From the NCBI GenBank assembly GCA_900313015.1, contig OMPR01000010.1:186001-250000 (forward strand): a stretch of 64,000 bases of DNA, read 5' to 3'. Numbering within the stretch: position 1 is the stretch's first letter; each line of letters starts with the position of its first letter. The notes beneath the pieces were generated by a model. It worked only from the letters and a program-made list of their open reading frames with translations, did no database searches and was not told the DNA's origin. The position numbers and the translations under genes are program-made. This stretch comes from Rhodobacteraceae bacterium EL53 (GTDB taxonomy: Bacteria; Pseudomonadota; Alphaproteobacteria; Rhodobacterales; Rhodobacteraceae). Shown here one piece after another: positions 53,143 through 61,941 of the stretch.

Positions 53143-54315
53143 TTAGTCTATGCTGTCGCGGCTGAACAAATAGATCACAAGTCCCACCAACAGGGCCGCC
53201 GCGAAGAAACCAAAGATAGCGATGTAGGGCGCGCTAGGACCAGTGCCGATTGTTGCTTCGTGTATGCGACCAGAAATCAATTGCATCACGCCAACTCCGC
53301 CGATGCCAAAGAGGTTCAAAAGGGTCATGCCACGCCCAACCAGATGAGGTGGGGCAAAGGCGCGCCCATGGGCCATGATGACCGGGAAGGTTGCCCCTAG
53401 AAAACCAACAAGAGCGATCAAGGTGACAGAGGTCCAGATGCTATGATCAATCCAAATCACAAGCGAAATCATGGCCAAGGCACCCAAAAGGTTACCGCCA
53501 AAAATCACCCACTTTCGTGTGCCAAGGATGCGATCCAACGGGCCATAGACAAAGGTACCGGCGATCATAGCGGCGCCCATAACCAACGTGGCTTGTCCGA
53601 TCTGGTTTGTACTTAGCCCGAAAACATCGGTTAAATATGGGCCGGCCCATAGTCCGCGCAACGCGCCAGCCGGAGCATAAGCCACAAACATCAGCGGTAG
53701 GATGGCCCAGATAGCGGGCAGTTTGAGCAGATCGAGAACAGAGCCTTTTTCAGTGGTTTGGACCGGTTCCGGGTCTTTAACGGTGAACCAGATCCCGCAA
53801 GCCACAAGGCTGGAAAGAACGGCCAATCCCCCCAAGGTCCCACGCCACCCGATCAGATCGACAGCCAGCGCGGTTGGGTAAGACGCCACCAAATTGCCGA
53901 TTGAGCCGACTCCCAACATCAACGCTGCTAGTGTTGCAAACCGCGCCGGAGGATAGTTGCGGGCAAAGATGAAATACGAGGCCATCAGAACGGGCGAACA
54001 CCCAATCCCGATCAGAACCATGGCCAGATTTACGTGCAATGGGGCTGTAGCGAGGGCAAACAGCAGTGCTCCACCACCGCCACCAATAAGCAAGAGCGTG
54101 GCAGCTGTGCGGCGTGGGCCGATTTTGTCCAATGCCAGCCCAACGGGCAATTGCATCGCGGCAAACGTCAGGAACCATAGTCCAGATGCCGTTGCCAGAT
54201 CATCAGGCGTGGCACCAATATCTTGGTTCAGGATCGATGCGAGCACCGCCAAAAATGCGCGAAAAAACTGGCTAAGGACATAAGCCAGACACAATACAAT
54301 CAAACCCACCTGCAT
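53143..54315 (-). CDS. MFS transporter
   Basis: A 390-residue twelve-helix major facilitator. The first loop motif is GLALDKIGPRRTAATLLL, with FGLSTNQIGQATLVMGAA and GPLDRILGTRKW in the second half. The substrate is unknown. It lies 79 bases upstream of asd on the same strand, with a probably separate promoter, and is divergent from the DUF3095 gene. Confidence 0.87.
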   Translation of the reverse strand: MQVGLIVLCLAYVLSQFFRAFLAVLASILNQDIGATPDDLATASGLWFLTFAAMQLPVGLALDKIGPRRTAATLLLIGGGGGALLFALATAPLHVNLAMVLIGIGCSPVLMASYFIFARNYPPARFATLAALMLGVGSIGNLVASYPTALAVDLIGWRGTLGGLAVLSSLVACGIWFTVKDPEPVQTTEKGSVLDLLKLPAIWAILPLMFVAYAPAGALRGLWAGPYLTDVFGLSTNQIGQATLVMGAAMIAGTFVYGPLDRILGTRKWVIFGGNLLGALAMISLVIWIDHSIWTSVTLIALVGFLGATFPVIMAHGRAFAPPHLVGRGMTLLNLFGIGGVGVMQLISGRIHEATIGTGPSAPYIAIFGFFAAALLVGLVIYLFSRDSID

Positions 54316-54455
54316 GCACTGGTTCCTCTAGCGTGACGCGTTTCGAGAAGGGGTTACATGGAACGCGCCGATGCACAAGGCTGTGTTAATTGTTGCATTT
54401 TCTTGTCAGGTGAGGATCGAGCGATACCATGACGCGAGGCGGAAGGAGCTTTGAT

Positions 54456-55610
54456 GTGAACACGGGCGTCGACGAACATGGTGACTCATTCTATCGCGAA
54501 CTCCCTTTGTCTCGGGATTTCACCTTAATGGCCGATCCAGATAGCTTCACCCCGGTACCTTCGGATTGGCTGATTGGAACGACTGATATCGTCAATTCAA
54601 CTGGTGAGATCGCAAAGGGGCGTTACAAGACTGTCAACATGGTTGGTGCTGCAGTCATCTCTTCACTTATCAATGGGTTGGAAGGTCGTGCTTTCCCGTA
54701 TGTATTTGGTGGGGATGGAGCGTCTTTTGCGGTTCCTGTAACGGCGGCTCAAACGGTATTTGCAGCGCTTGCTGATTTGCGCCGCTGGGCTGATGAAGAA
54801 TTTGGAATCCAGTTGCGTGCGTCTTTGGTTCCTGTGGCCTTGGTGCGAGAAGCTGGGCGAGATGTCTGTGTTGCGCGCTTCTCTGTTTCCGATGGCGTGG
54901 ACTATGCGATGTTCTCAGGTGGCGGTCTGGCCTGGGTTGAGCAGGAAATGAAAGCGGGTGAGCATGTTGTTGAACCTGCAGCTCCTGGTGCCCAGCCTGA
55001 TTTAACGGGCTTGTCCTGCCGCTGGTCCAACGCGCCCGCTCAGAACGGACAGATTCTTTCCCTTGTTGCCCAGCCGACCAAGCGGGCAAGTGAACGTGAT
55101 TTTGCCGATCTCGCACATCGTGTGGTTTCTATTTCAGAAGGCTTGTTACGCTCGGGGCATCCTGTCCCACTTGGGGGGCCGGGTGTTCGTTGGCCGCCGC
55201 CGGGGTTGGACCTAGATGCGCACGTGTCACGAACGGGCAAGAATCTGACCGTACAAAAGGCAAAACTTTTGGGGCAGAATCTGTTGATCTGGTTGCTGTT
55301 TAAGACAGGTGTGAACCTTGGGTCGTTTGATTCAAATCATTATGCAGCGATGGTTAGCAATAATGCCGATTTCCGAAAATTTGATGATGGTTTGAAAATG
55401 ACATTGGATTGTGATCCGAACACACGGGTTCAGATCGAGCAGATTTTGGAAGAGGCGCGTATGTGCGGTAAAATCAAATACGGCTTGTTCGCGCAAGACG
55501 AGGCGATGGTGACGTGTATTGTTCCATCAGCTGTGCGCGACGATCACGTCCATTTTATCGATGGTGCTGCGGGCGGCTACACGCAGGCAGCCGCCCAGAT
55601 CAAAGGTTAA
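54456..55610 (+). CDS. DUF3095 protein, cyclase-like
   Basis: A 384-residue protein of the DUF3095 family. The segments GTTDIVNSTGEIAKGRYKTV and FPYVFGGDGASFAVP resemble the two Asp-containing metal sites of class III nucleotide cyclases, so the protein may make a cyclic nucleotide or be a degenerate relative. The C-terminal part (about 250-384) is a separate domain with KFDDGLKMTLDCDPNTR. The GTG at 54456 is preferred because AAGGAG lies seven bases upstream; an ATG nine codons earlier lies before that site. Divergent from the MFS gene. Confidence 0.85.
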   Translation: MNTGVDEHGDSFYRELPLSRDFTLMADPDSFTPVPSDWLIGTTDIVNSTGEIAKGRYKTVNMVGAAVISSLINGLEGRAFPYVFGGDGASFAVPVTAAQTVFAALADLRRWADEEFGIQLRASLVPVALVREAGRDVCVARFSVSDGVDYAMFSGGGLAWVEQEMKAGEHVVEPAAPGAQPDLTGLSCRWSNAPAQNGQILSLVAQPTKRASERDFADLAHRVVSISEGLLRSGHPVPLGGPGVRWPPPGLDLDAHVSRTGKNLTVQKAKLLGQNLLIWLLFKTGVNLGSFDSNHYAAMVSNNADFRKFDDGLKMTLDCDPNTRVQIEQILEEARMCGKIKYGLFAQDEAMVTCIVPSAVRDDHVHFIDGAAGGYTQAAAQIKG

Positions 55611-55632
55611 CACTGACCCGTAACCGGGGGCG

Positions 55633-57045
55633 TCAAGCAAGCCCACCTGCGATTTCGGTGATCACGTCATAGGCCATCATCACATCCTGCTCAGTCGCTT
55701 CGAAGTGGCCGGCTTGGAACCGAATGACTAAATCCCCATCAACGCGGGTCTGTGTTAGATAAATGCGCCCGTCATCATTGATCGAATCGACCAAGCGTTG
55801 GTTTAACGCGTCCAGATCGTCGGCGCCCTTAGGGGCATAGCGAAAGGTGAACAGGGACCACATCGGGATCGTAACAATTTCAAAGTCAGGGGTTTGTGCG
55901 AGCTTATCGTGCAGCGCAACGGACCAGTTCACATGATTGCGAAGGCGATCCCTTAACCCTTCAAGGCCATAGGTGCGGATGACGAACCAAATTTTGAGCG
56001 CTCGGAACCGGCGACCCAAAGGCACAGACCATTCGGAATAGTTGATAATCCCGTCTTTGCCGTGGGTCTTTAGGTATTCTGGTTTGATCGCCAAGGTCCG
56101 CACCAAATCATCAGGGCTGCGCAGAAAGTGTGCACAACAGTCGAATTGAACCCCAAGCCATTTGTGTGGATTGAAGACGATACTGTCTGCCCGTTCGATC
56201 CCGGGCCAATAGTGACGGTATTCAGGGCAGATCATCGCCGATCCAGCCCATGCAGCGTCCACGTGGGTATAAAGCCCGTATTTCTCTGCAACATCCAAAC
56301 ACTCGGCAACGGGATCGGTGGCGCCTGTTCCGGTACCGCCAACGCACAGAATGATACCCGCAGGTGTTAGACCTGCCGCAATGTCAGTTTTGATTGCGGC
56401 TTCAAGGGCAACGGGATCCATCCCGCGCCAATCGCCTTGAATTGGAATGCGGATCAAATTGTCTTGCCCGATGCCCGCAACCCAGATGGCACGATCAACC
56501 GAGGTGTGGACCTCGGAAGAGCAATAGATCCGCAAAGGGGTCTGACCCGGAAGCCCTTGGGTGTTGCCCGCCCAGTTGAGCGCTTTTTCTCGCATAGTCA
56601 GGACTGCCGCCAACGTGGCTGATGATGCGCTATCCTGGATGACGCCCTCGTACTCAGACGGCAGATCGAGCGCTTGGCGCAACCAATCCATCATCCGGGT
56701 TTCCATCTCGGTGGCGGCTGGCGAGGTTTGCCACAACATGCACTGTGGCGCGATGGCCGACGACAAAAACTCTGCCAAGACCGAAGGCGCGGAGGCATTG
56801 GAGTTGAAGTAGGCAAAGAACCGTGGGTGTTGCCAATGTGTAATGCCGGGCATGACGATGTTTTCGAAATCCGCAAAGATATCTTCCATCGCTTGCGGCG
56901 TTTCAGGCGGCGTTTCGGGCAAAGCATTGAAAACCTCACCGGGTTCAGTGCGCGCGCGAACAGGGCGGTCCCCGACGGTCAGGTGATAATCTTGGGTCCA
57001 ATCAGCGACCTTGCGACCCCAATCGGCAAACTCATTCCATTTCAT
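55633..57045 (-). CDS. PLP-dependent aromatic-L-amino-acid-type decarboxylase
   Basis: A 470-residue group II decarboxylase. PLP Lys295 is in FNPHKWLGVQ, preceded by Asp263 in HVDAAWAGSA and His180 in CSSEVHTSVDRA. The N-terminal HWQHPRFFAYFNSNASAPS is typical of the DDC/tyrosine-tryptophan group. Substrate is probably an aromatic amino acid, but aldehyde-synthase relatives are possible. The ATG at 57045 follows AAGGAG. Downstream of the CHMI gene by 101 bases, it may belong with aromatic-acid catabolism. Confidence 0.9.
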   Translation of the reverse strand: MKWNEFADWGRKVADWTQDYHLTVGDRPVRARTEPGEVFNALPETPPETPQAMEDIFADFENIVMPGITHWQHPRFFAYFNSNASAPSVLAEFLSSAIAPQCMLWQTSPAATEMETRMMDWLRQALDLPSEYEGVIQDSASSATLAAVLTMREKALNWAGNTQGLPGQTPLRIYCSSEVHTSVDRAIWVAGIGQDNLIRIPIQGDWRGMDPVALEAAIKTDIAAGLTPAGIILCVGGTGTGATDPVAECLDVAEKYGLYTHVDAAWAGSAMICPEYRHYWPGIERADSIVFNPHKWLGVQFDCCAHFLRSPDDLVRTLAIKPEYLKTHGKDGIINYSEWSVPLGRRFRALKIWFVIRTYGLEGLRDRLRNHVNWSVALHDKLAQTPDFEIVTIPMWSLFTFRYAPKGADDLDALNQRLVDSINDDGRIYLTQTRVDGDLVIRFQAGHFEATEQDVMMAYDVITEIAGGLA

Positions 57046-57146
57046 GTCGATCTCCTTGGGATGTGACGTGTGATCGTGCAGATTCGGCGATGACCTTGAG
57101 TGGATCAGAACGCAATGGGTCTGCATCGGTACATGTTTTGTTTGGG

Positions 57147-57524
57147 CTAAATATGATCTCGGATCGTTCCGGTTTTGGGCGATAGCTCGGGGTCGATATC
57201 GCGCATTTCCAGCGACAGGGCGATCGAGTGCTGTTCCATTGCGGGTGCAAGATGTGCCTTGGCGACTTGGAACAGATGGGCCGTGGCCTTTTTCCGGGTT
57301 TCCAGATCACGCCCTGCGCGCAATCTAACCGAAATATCCAAATAGGCGTGTTTTGGGTCGCCGTCCGCGATGGAGACGTAATCAGCCCGCATGGCCCGAA
57401 CCCGAATACCCGGCATTGGGAAAACGCCCGTTTCAATCGCGGCTTTGCGCAACACGTCACACAGCATCGGGATGCTGGTGAGTTCTTCGAGATTGGCAGA
57501 GTAGTCCAGCATGAAGTGCGGCAA
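57147..57524 (-). CDS. 5-carboxymethyl-2-hydroxymuconate isomerase (CHMI/HpaF-like)
   Basis: A 125-residue tautomerase-superfamily enzyme, which isomerises 5-carboxymethyl-2-hydroxymuconate in homoprotocatechuate breakdown. These enzymes use Pro1 as the base. The TTG at 57524 gives a product beginning MPHFMLDYSANLEE with Pro after the initiator, and AGG lies eight bases upstream. The earlier GTG at 57533 has no ribosome site and would bury the Pro. Other family segments are FPMPGIRVRAMRAD and YLDISVRLRAGR. Neighbouring genes fit aromatic catabolism. Confidence 0.88.
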   Translation of the reverse strand: MPHFMLDYSANLEELTSIPMLCDVLRKAAIETGVFPMPGIRVRAMRADYVSIADGDPKHAYLDISVRLRAGRDLETRKKATAHLFQVAKAHLAPAMEQHSIALSLEMRDIDPELSPKTGTIRDHI

Positions 57525-57716
57525 GCGGCTCACCTTTGGTCAATATAGTTAACATGTGAAATAAAGGCATCCCGATCGCAAAGTCAATATTGATGGTGGG
57601 AACCGGGAACATTCTTGGGAAAGGAATAGTCAGGGTAGGTCTGGACATTGGCTGCAAGCCTCGCATGACTAAGGCATGCACCGCGGTGCAAGTGACACCG
57701 AACCAAAGGAGCTAAA

Positions 57717-58655
57717 ATGCGTGGGACGCAGGATATTCAAACCGTTGGTATCGTTGGCGGGGGCATAATCGGTCTCAGCTGGGCCAGCTTGTTTTCGGCC
57801 TTTGGGTTTCAAACCCATGTCTATGATCCTAATCCGATGGTGTCCGCTGATATCGGGCCGTTTGTTCGCGATGCTTGGGCTATCATGGCGGAGTTGGAGC
57901 TTGGAACTGTTTCGGACCCAGGATTACCCAGCTTCTCTTCCGACTTAGCGTCATTGAATATAGTCGATTTCGTTCAGGAAAATGGCCCGGACCGAATCGA
58001 AATCAAGCAACAAACGATTCAATCGCTTGAGCAGGTTGTGCGGCCTGACGTGATCATAGCGTCGAGCACGTCTTCGTTGTTGGCGTCTGATATTCAACGT
58101 GGGGCTCGCCATGCTGAGCGTATTCTTGTCGCCCACCCAATGAATCCGCCCCACATGGTGCCGATGGTTGAACTTGTTGCAGGAAAACTGACCGCGCCAG
58201 AGATCATAGATCGCGCCGAAGCCCTGTATCAGCGCATCGAACGGGTTACGGTAAGGGTGAAAAAGGAAGTCGTTGGCCATCTAGCGAACCGGCTTACATC
58301 CGCACTGTATCGCGAGGCCGTTCATATTGCCGCCGAAGGTATAGCGGACGTCGAAGATATCGACCGTGCCATTTCTTATGGGCCGGGCATGCGCTGGGCG
58401 TTGATGGGGCCGCATCTGACTTATCATCTGGGCGGGGGTAAAGGCGGCTATAGACACTATTTGGATCACCTTGGTGCCACACAAGAAACGCGGTGGCGGG
58501 AGCATGGCACACCCGAACTAACAGAAGCCGTCAAAGACATATTGGTTGCAGGAGTTGATCGAGAACTGGAAAGCCAAGATGAAGCGACTTTGGTCAAACG
58601 TCGGGATGCGGCTTTGGCGCAAGTGTTCAAGGTTAAAAAGACTTGGGGATTCTGA
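57717..58655 (+). CDS. 3-hydroxyacyl-CoA dehydrogenase family protein
   Basis: A 312-residue NAD-dependent dehydrogenase. The Rossmann motif is VGIVGGGIIGLSWASLF (about residues 10-26), followed by IASSTSSLLASDIQ and HPMNPPHMVPMVELV. The C-terminal helical domain has NRLTSALYREAVHIAAEG and GPGMRWALMGPHL. The pattern is closest to short-form enzymes such as carnitine or L-gulonate 3-dehydrogenase, so the substrate may be a 3-hydroxy acid rather than a CoA ester. AAAGGAG precedes the ATG. A strong hairpin lies 10 bases after the stop. Confidence 0.9.
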   Translation: MRGTQDIQTVGIVGGGIIGLSWASLFSAFGFQTHVYDPNPMVSADIGPFVRDAWAIMAELELGTVSDPGLPSFSSDLASLNIVDFVQENGPDRIEIKQQTIQSLEQVVRPDVIIASSTSSLLASDIQRGARHAERILVAHPMNPPHMVPMVELVAGKLTAPEIIDRAEALYQRIERVTVRVKKEVVGHLANRLTSALYREAVHIAAEGIADVEDIDRAISYGPGMRWALMGPHLTYHLGGGKGGYRHYLDHLGATQETRWREHGTPELTEAVKDILVAGVDRELESQDEATLVKRRDAALAQVFKVKKTWGF

Positions 58656-58665
58656 GGGGAGGAAA

Positions 58666-58699
58666 TCCGCCAGAGACAAGGGGGGTCGTCTCTGGCGGA
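58666..58699 (+). terminator. Strong 12-bp hairpin after dehydrogenase gene
   Basis: TCCGCCAGAGAC and GTCTCTGGCGGA pair perfectly across a ten-base G-rich loop. No T run follows, so it may be an mRNA 3' end or part of a structured RNA. Confidence 0.45.
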
Positions 58700-58767
58700 A
58701 CGGCCAGGTGGGTGTAGCTGCTGTACCCGGCCTTCAGCTCATCCGCCGGGGCCAATTCCCAGCGTGA

Positions 58768-58792
58768 CTTGCTTTTGAAGCAAGGCCTTTTT
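58768..58792 (+). terminator. Rho-independent terminator-like hairpin
   Basis: CTTGCTT-TTG-AAGCAAG forms a 7-bp stem, followed by GCC and TTTTT. Confidence 0.6.
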
Positions 58793-59312
58793 CCAAATGA
58801 TCAGACGTTGCGGTATTAACCAGCAGGGGACCCGGGGGCGGATCTGTCGGTCAGAGCATTAAGGTGTCAGGCCTCAAGTAAGATAAAGGTGAACTAGTGT
58901 TCGGTGCGCAAGCGTCAATGGAGACAATGAGGTTTGCGTGTTAAAAGTGCGCAAATTTCCGCTTATGCAACCATTGGTTGCTGGCGATAGTCTGCCAATT
59001 TGAACAAATCTTTCGGGATTACATCGTGCATTGGCTTCCCGATTGACGATGAAATCTTGGGGAAAGTGCCGTCTCAACGTCCGTTCCAACGGGAGATGGG
59101 TAACCGCGAATCGGCTATGTATGTATTCTGCAGGTCCAATCCAGACAGCAATGTAACGGGTTAAAAGGTGATGACAGGCGATGTGGTGACCCCGTTCACA
59201 GGCGTTGGGTTTGTCGCTATCTCTCGTTTGTGTGGAAGCAAGGGTTTGTTAGACAGGCGGCCTTTGATTGATCGCAATACGATAAAATCGGCAACTATGA
59301 GGAGCGTTCGCA

Positions 59313-60011
59313 ATGAGCGACAGCTTGTTTTCTCTACCCTTGACCCCCGGAATTCCAGTTAATGGCGAGACGGGAACCTACCCGATTGGTCGGATATTCT
59401 GCGTTGGGCGTAACTATGCTGCGCATGCCGCTGAGATGGGGCATGAGGTGGATCGCGAGGCCCCGTTCTATTTCACCAAGTCTGCGGCCAATGCAGTGCT
59501 GACCGGGGCAGAGGTTGCTTATCCACCGGGTACTGAGAATTTTCACTATGAAATGGAACTGGCATTCGCGGTCGGTAAGCCGGTTTTCCAGGCAACCCCG
59601 TCTGAGGCATGGGAGGCAGTCTACGCGTATGGTTGTGCATTGGATATGACTCGGCGAGACCTGCAAATTCGGGAACGCAACAAGCAGCGGCCTTGGGATT
59701 TGGGCAAAGACGTCGAAAATGCCGCTGTCTTTGCACCGCTCACTAAGGTCACTGATTGGTCGCCAGATGATGGGAAACGCATTCATTTATCGGTAAATAA
59801 GGAGACCCGGCAGAACGCAACGTTGGCGGAATTGATCTGGAAGATCGACGAAATTATTTGCCACCTGTCAAAATACTATCATCTGCGACCCGGTGACCTG
59901 ATTATGACCGGCACACCCGCAGGTGTCGGTCCCGTTGTAGCTGGCGATGAAATCACAGGCGGCATAGATGGGTTGGACCCGATCCAATTGTCATTGACAG
60001 CCGCAGAATAA
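59313..60011 (+). CDS. Fumarylacetoacetate-hydrolase family protein (fumarylpyruvate-hydrolase-like)
   Basis: A 232-residue enzyme of the FAH fold, which cleaves C-C bonds in 1,3-diketo acids from aromatic breakdown. The N-terminal FCVGRNYAAHAAEMGHE, the metal ligands in NFHYEMELAFAVGK and GCALDMTRRDLQ, and the LIMTGTPAGVGPV segment support this. Size and sequence are nearest to fumarylpyruvate hydrolases of the gentisate pathway; 2-hydroxyhepta-diene isomerases are alternatives. GAGGAG precedes the ATG. Followed by a short hairpin. Confidence 0.88.
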   Translation: MSDSLFSLPLTPGIPVNGETGTYPIGRIFCVGRNYAAHAAEMGHEVDREAPFYFTKSAANAVLTGAEVAYPPGTENFHYEMELAFAVGKPVFQATPSEAWEAVYAYGCALDMTRRDLQIRERNKQRPWDLGKDVENAAVFAPLTKVTDWSPDDGKRIHLSVNKETRQNATLAELIWKIDEIICHLSKYYHLRPGDLIMTGTPAGVGPVVAGDEITGGIDGLDPIQLSLTAAE

Positions 60012-60026
60012 CTTTAAGAACCAGTC

Positions 60027-60047
60027 CAGCCAAAGCGTCTTTGGCTG
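60027..60047 (+). terminator. Terminator-like hairpin after FAH gene
   Basis: CAGCCAAAG-CGT-CTTTGGCTG is a perfect 9-bp stem 15 bases after the stop. Only a weak T-rich stretch follows. Confidence 0.5.
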
Positions 60048-60179
60048 AACTTGTTTGATATACGTGACCGCAAAGGGATGTTGAAATGCGGTTGACTCTA
60101 GTTTCGTCTGCCAATCTTGAGAGAGGGAGCTTGCGTCTTGTACGGGTTCAGTTGCAGTCTCGACAGGTAAGACGTGTAA

Positions 60180-60220
60180 GCAATATATTGCATTGATGGT
60201 GGAAGTTTGCATTATAATGC
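60180..60220 (+). promoter_or_regulatory. Twin palindromes overlapping the TRAP-operon promoter
   Basis: GCAATATATTGC (60180-60191) and GCATTATAATGC (60209-60220) are perfect 12-bp palindromes whose centres are 29 bases apart. The second contains a consensus -10 TATAAT (60213-60218), and TTGCAT at 60188-60193 is a possible -35 with a 19-base spacer. A repressor bound here would cover the promoter of the TRAP operon. Confidence 0.6.
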
Positions 60221-60249
60221 CAACACGAGGGATTAGAGGGAGGAACCAC

Positions 60250-61296
60250 ATGACTTATCGCAGAAAGCTTTTGGGCTTGATTGGTGGGGCTGCAGTTGCG
60301 GCTATGGCCACCGGTTTCGGAACAACTTCGGCGTTGGCGCAAGAGGTTACGCTGAAACTTCACCAGTTTCTGCCTGCACAGGCGAACGTGCCAAAACTGG
60401 TGCTAGATGTCTGGGCGGACAATGTTGAAAAAGATTCGGGTGGCCGGATCAAGGTCGAGCGCTATCCCTCGATGCAATTGGGCGGCAAGCCACCAGAGCT
60501 GATGGACCAAGCCATTGATGGCGTTGCGGACATCGTTTGGACTGTTGTTGGCTATACGCCTGGCCGTTTCCCCAGCACAGAAGTGTTCGAGCTTCCGTTC
60601 ATGATGACCGATGCCCGTGCCGTGAGCCGTGCGTATTGGGAAATGTTTGAAAAGCACATGAAAGACACCGAGTTCAAGGATGTGCACATTCTTGGCACAT
60701 GGGTGCACGGTCCCGGCATGATCCACACGGCTGATCCAGTGGAAACACCGGCTGATCTGCAAGGCATGAAAATCCGTGGTGGATCTCGATCCGTCAATTC
60801 GTTGCTAACGAAACTGGGCGCCACCCCGGTTGGTATGCCTGTGCCCGCTGTGCCCGAAGGTCTGTCCAAAGGTGTGATCGATGGCACAACCATTCCTTGG
60901 GAAGTCACCGCCGCGTTGAAGGTTCCTGAACTGGTTGAAAACCACACCGAATTCGAAGGTCGCGCGCTTTATACGCTGACGTTTGTTCTGGCGATGAACA
61001 AAGCCAAATATGAAAGCCTGCCTGATGATCTGAAAAAGGTTGTGGATGACAATTCGGGTCTGGAGTTCTCGGTCTTTGCCGGCGGCACGCAGGCGGACGC
61101 AGATGGCCCCGCACGTGAACAGGCCGAGGATCTTGGCAACAACATCATCACCGTGGATGCGGCTGGTGTCGAAGAATGGCGCACGCTGGCGCAGCCGATT
61201 TATGACGAGTGGATCGCTGATATGGCATCCAAGGGCAAAGACGGTCAGGCTTTGATCGATGAGGCCCGTATGCTGATCGAAAAGTATTCGCAGTAA
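60250..61296 (+). CDS. dctP: TRAP transporter substrate-binding protein
   Basis: A 348-residue periplasmic solute receptor of the DctP family. A signal peptide (residues 1-31, ending ALA) precedes the mature protein, which shows LKLHQFLPAQANVPK, RIKVERYPSMQLGG, VFELPFMM, DLQGMKIRGGS and VIDGTTIPWEV. A conserved Arg in the MKIRG segment usually binds a carboxylate. The ATG at 60250 follows GGAGG. The adjacent CoA ligase suggests hydroxycinnamate or another aromatic acid as substrate, by inference. Confidence 0.94.
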   Translation: MTYRRKLLGLIGGAAVAAMATGFGTTSALAQEVTLKLHQFLPAQANVPKLVLDVWADNVEKDSGGRIKVERYPSMQLGGKPPELMDQAIDGVADIVWTVVGYTPGRFPSTEVFELPFMMTDARAVSRAYWEMFEKHMKDTEFKDVHILGTWVHGPGMIHTADPVETPADLQGMKIRGGSRSVNSLLTKLGATPVGMPVPAVPEGLSKGVIDGTTIPWEVTAALKVPELVENHTEFEGRALYTLTFVLAMNKAKYESLPDDLKKVVDDNSGLEFSVFAGGTQADADGPAREQAEDLGNNIITVDAAGVEEWRTLAQPIYDEWIADMASKGKDGQALIDEARMLIEKYSQ

Positions 61297-61356
61297 ACAC
61301 ATTGGCCGTGGCGGCCCAATTCGCCACGGCACTTTTTCCAGAAAGACACTCGACTG

Positions 61357-61941
61357 ATGCACAACCTGATGATGGGGCTGGCGCGAACGCTGGCCATCGT
61401 TGGCGGGATCGTTCTAAGCGCACTGATCCTGCTGACCTGCGTATCCATCCTGGGCCGTTTGCTGAACGGCTTTTTCCACGGTGATTTCATGGAAAGCGTT
61501 GCCCCCGGCTTTGCCTCTTGGGCCATCGGGATTGGGATTGGTCCTGTGAATGGTGATTTTGAGCTTGTCGAAGCCGGTGTCGCCTTTGCCATCTTTTGCT
61601 TTTTGCCACTGTGTCAAATCACAGCGGGCCATGCTTCAGTCGATATCCTCGCGAATAGTTTCCCCGCGGTTGTGAACCGGTTCCTACGTATGGTGACCGA
61701 GATCGTCTTTGCAGCTGTCCTATTGCTGATCATGTGGAAGCTGTTTGATGGGATGATGAGCAAACGTTCCTACGGCGAAACTACGTTCCTTTTGCAGTTC
61801 CCGATTTGGTGGGCCTATGCACTTAGCTTTGTTGCGTCTTTAGCGGCGGCTATTGTTGGTGTGTATATGGCGGGTGTCCGTATTATCGAGTTTCTGACCG
61901 GACGTGTTCTGGTCTGGGATGGCACGGAGGCAAGCCATTGA
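61357..61941 (+). CDS. dctQ: TRAP transporter small permease subunit
   Basis: A 194-residue, four-helix membrane protein of the DctQ family, partner of DctM. The segments GIVLSALILLTCVSILGR, LPLCQITAGHASVDIL and FPIWWAYALSFVASL fit. It follows dctP by 60 bases and overlaps dctM by four bases (TTGA). Confidence 0.92.
   Translation: MHNLMMGLARTLAIVGGIVLSALILLTCVSILGRLLNGFFHGDFMESVAPGFASWAIGIGIGPVNGDFELVEAGVAFAIFCFLPLCQITAGHASVDILANSFPAVVNRFLRMVTEIVFAAVLLLIMWKLFDGMMSKRSYGETTFLLQFPIWWAYALSFVASLAAAIVGVYMAGVRIIEFLTGRVLVWDGTEASH

Larger units (their letters stand above)
58656..59312. other. 657-base gap with several RNA-like hairpins, no convincing gene
   Basis: The stretch begins with a 12-bp hairpin (58666-58677 with 58688-58699), then a weaker GGCC-flanked hairpin (about 58701-58731), then a hairpin with T run at 58768-58792. 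The remaining bases to 59312 lack the codon bias of neighbouring genes; short open frames exist but show no domain. A ribosome site for the FAH gene is at the end. Confidence 0.5.

Noticed and set aside
58874-59089. 71-codon minus-strand frame in the 58.7-59.3 kb gap
   Set aside because: No ribosome site, no similarity I can recognise and poor codon bias. A decayed mobile-element remnant was considered, but no terminal repeats or transposase motifs were seen.
59168-59362. 64-codon plus-strand frame overlapping the FAH start
   Set aside because: It overlaps the start of a well-supported gene in another frame and has no domain.
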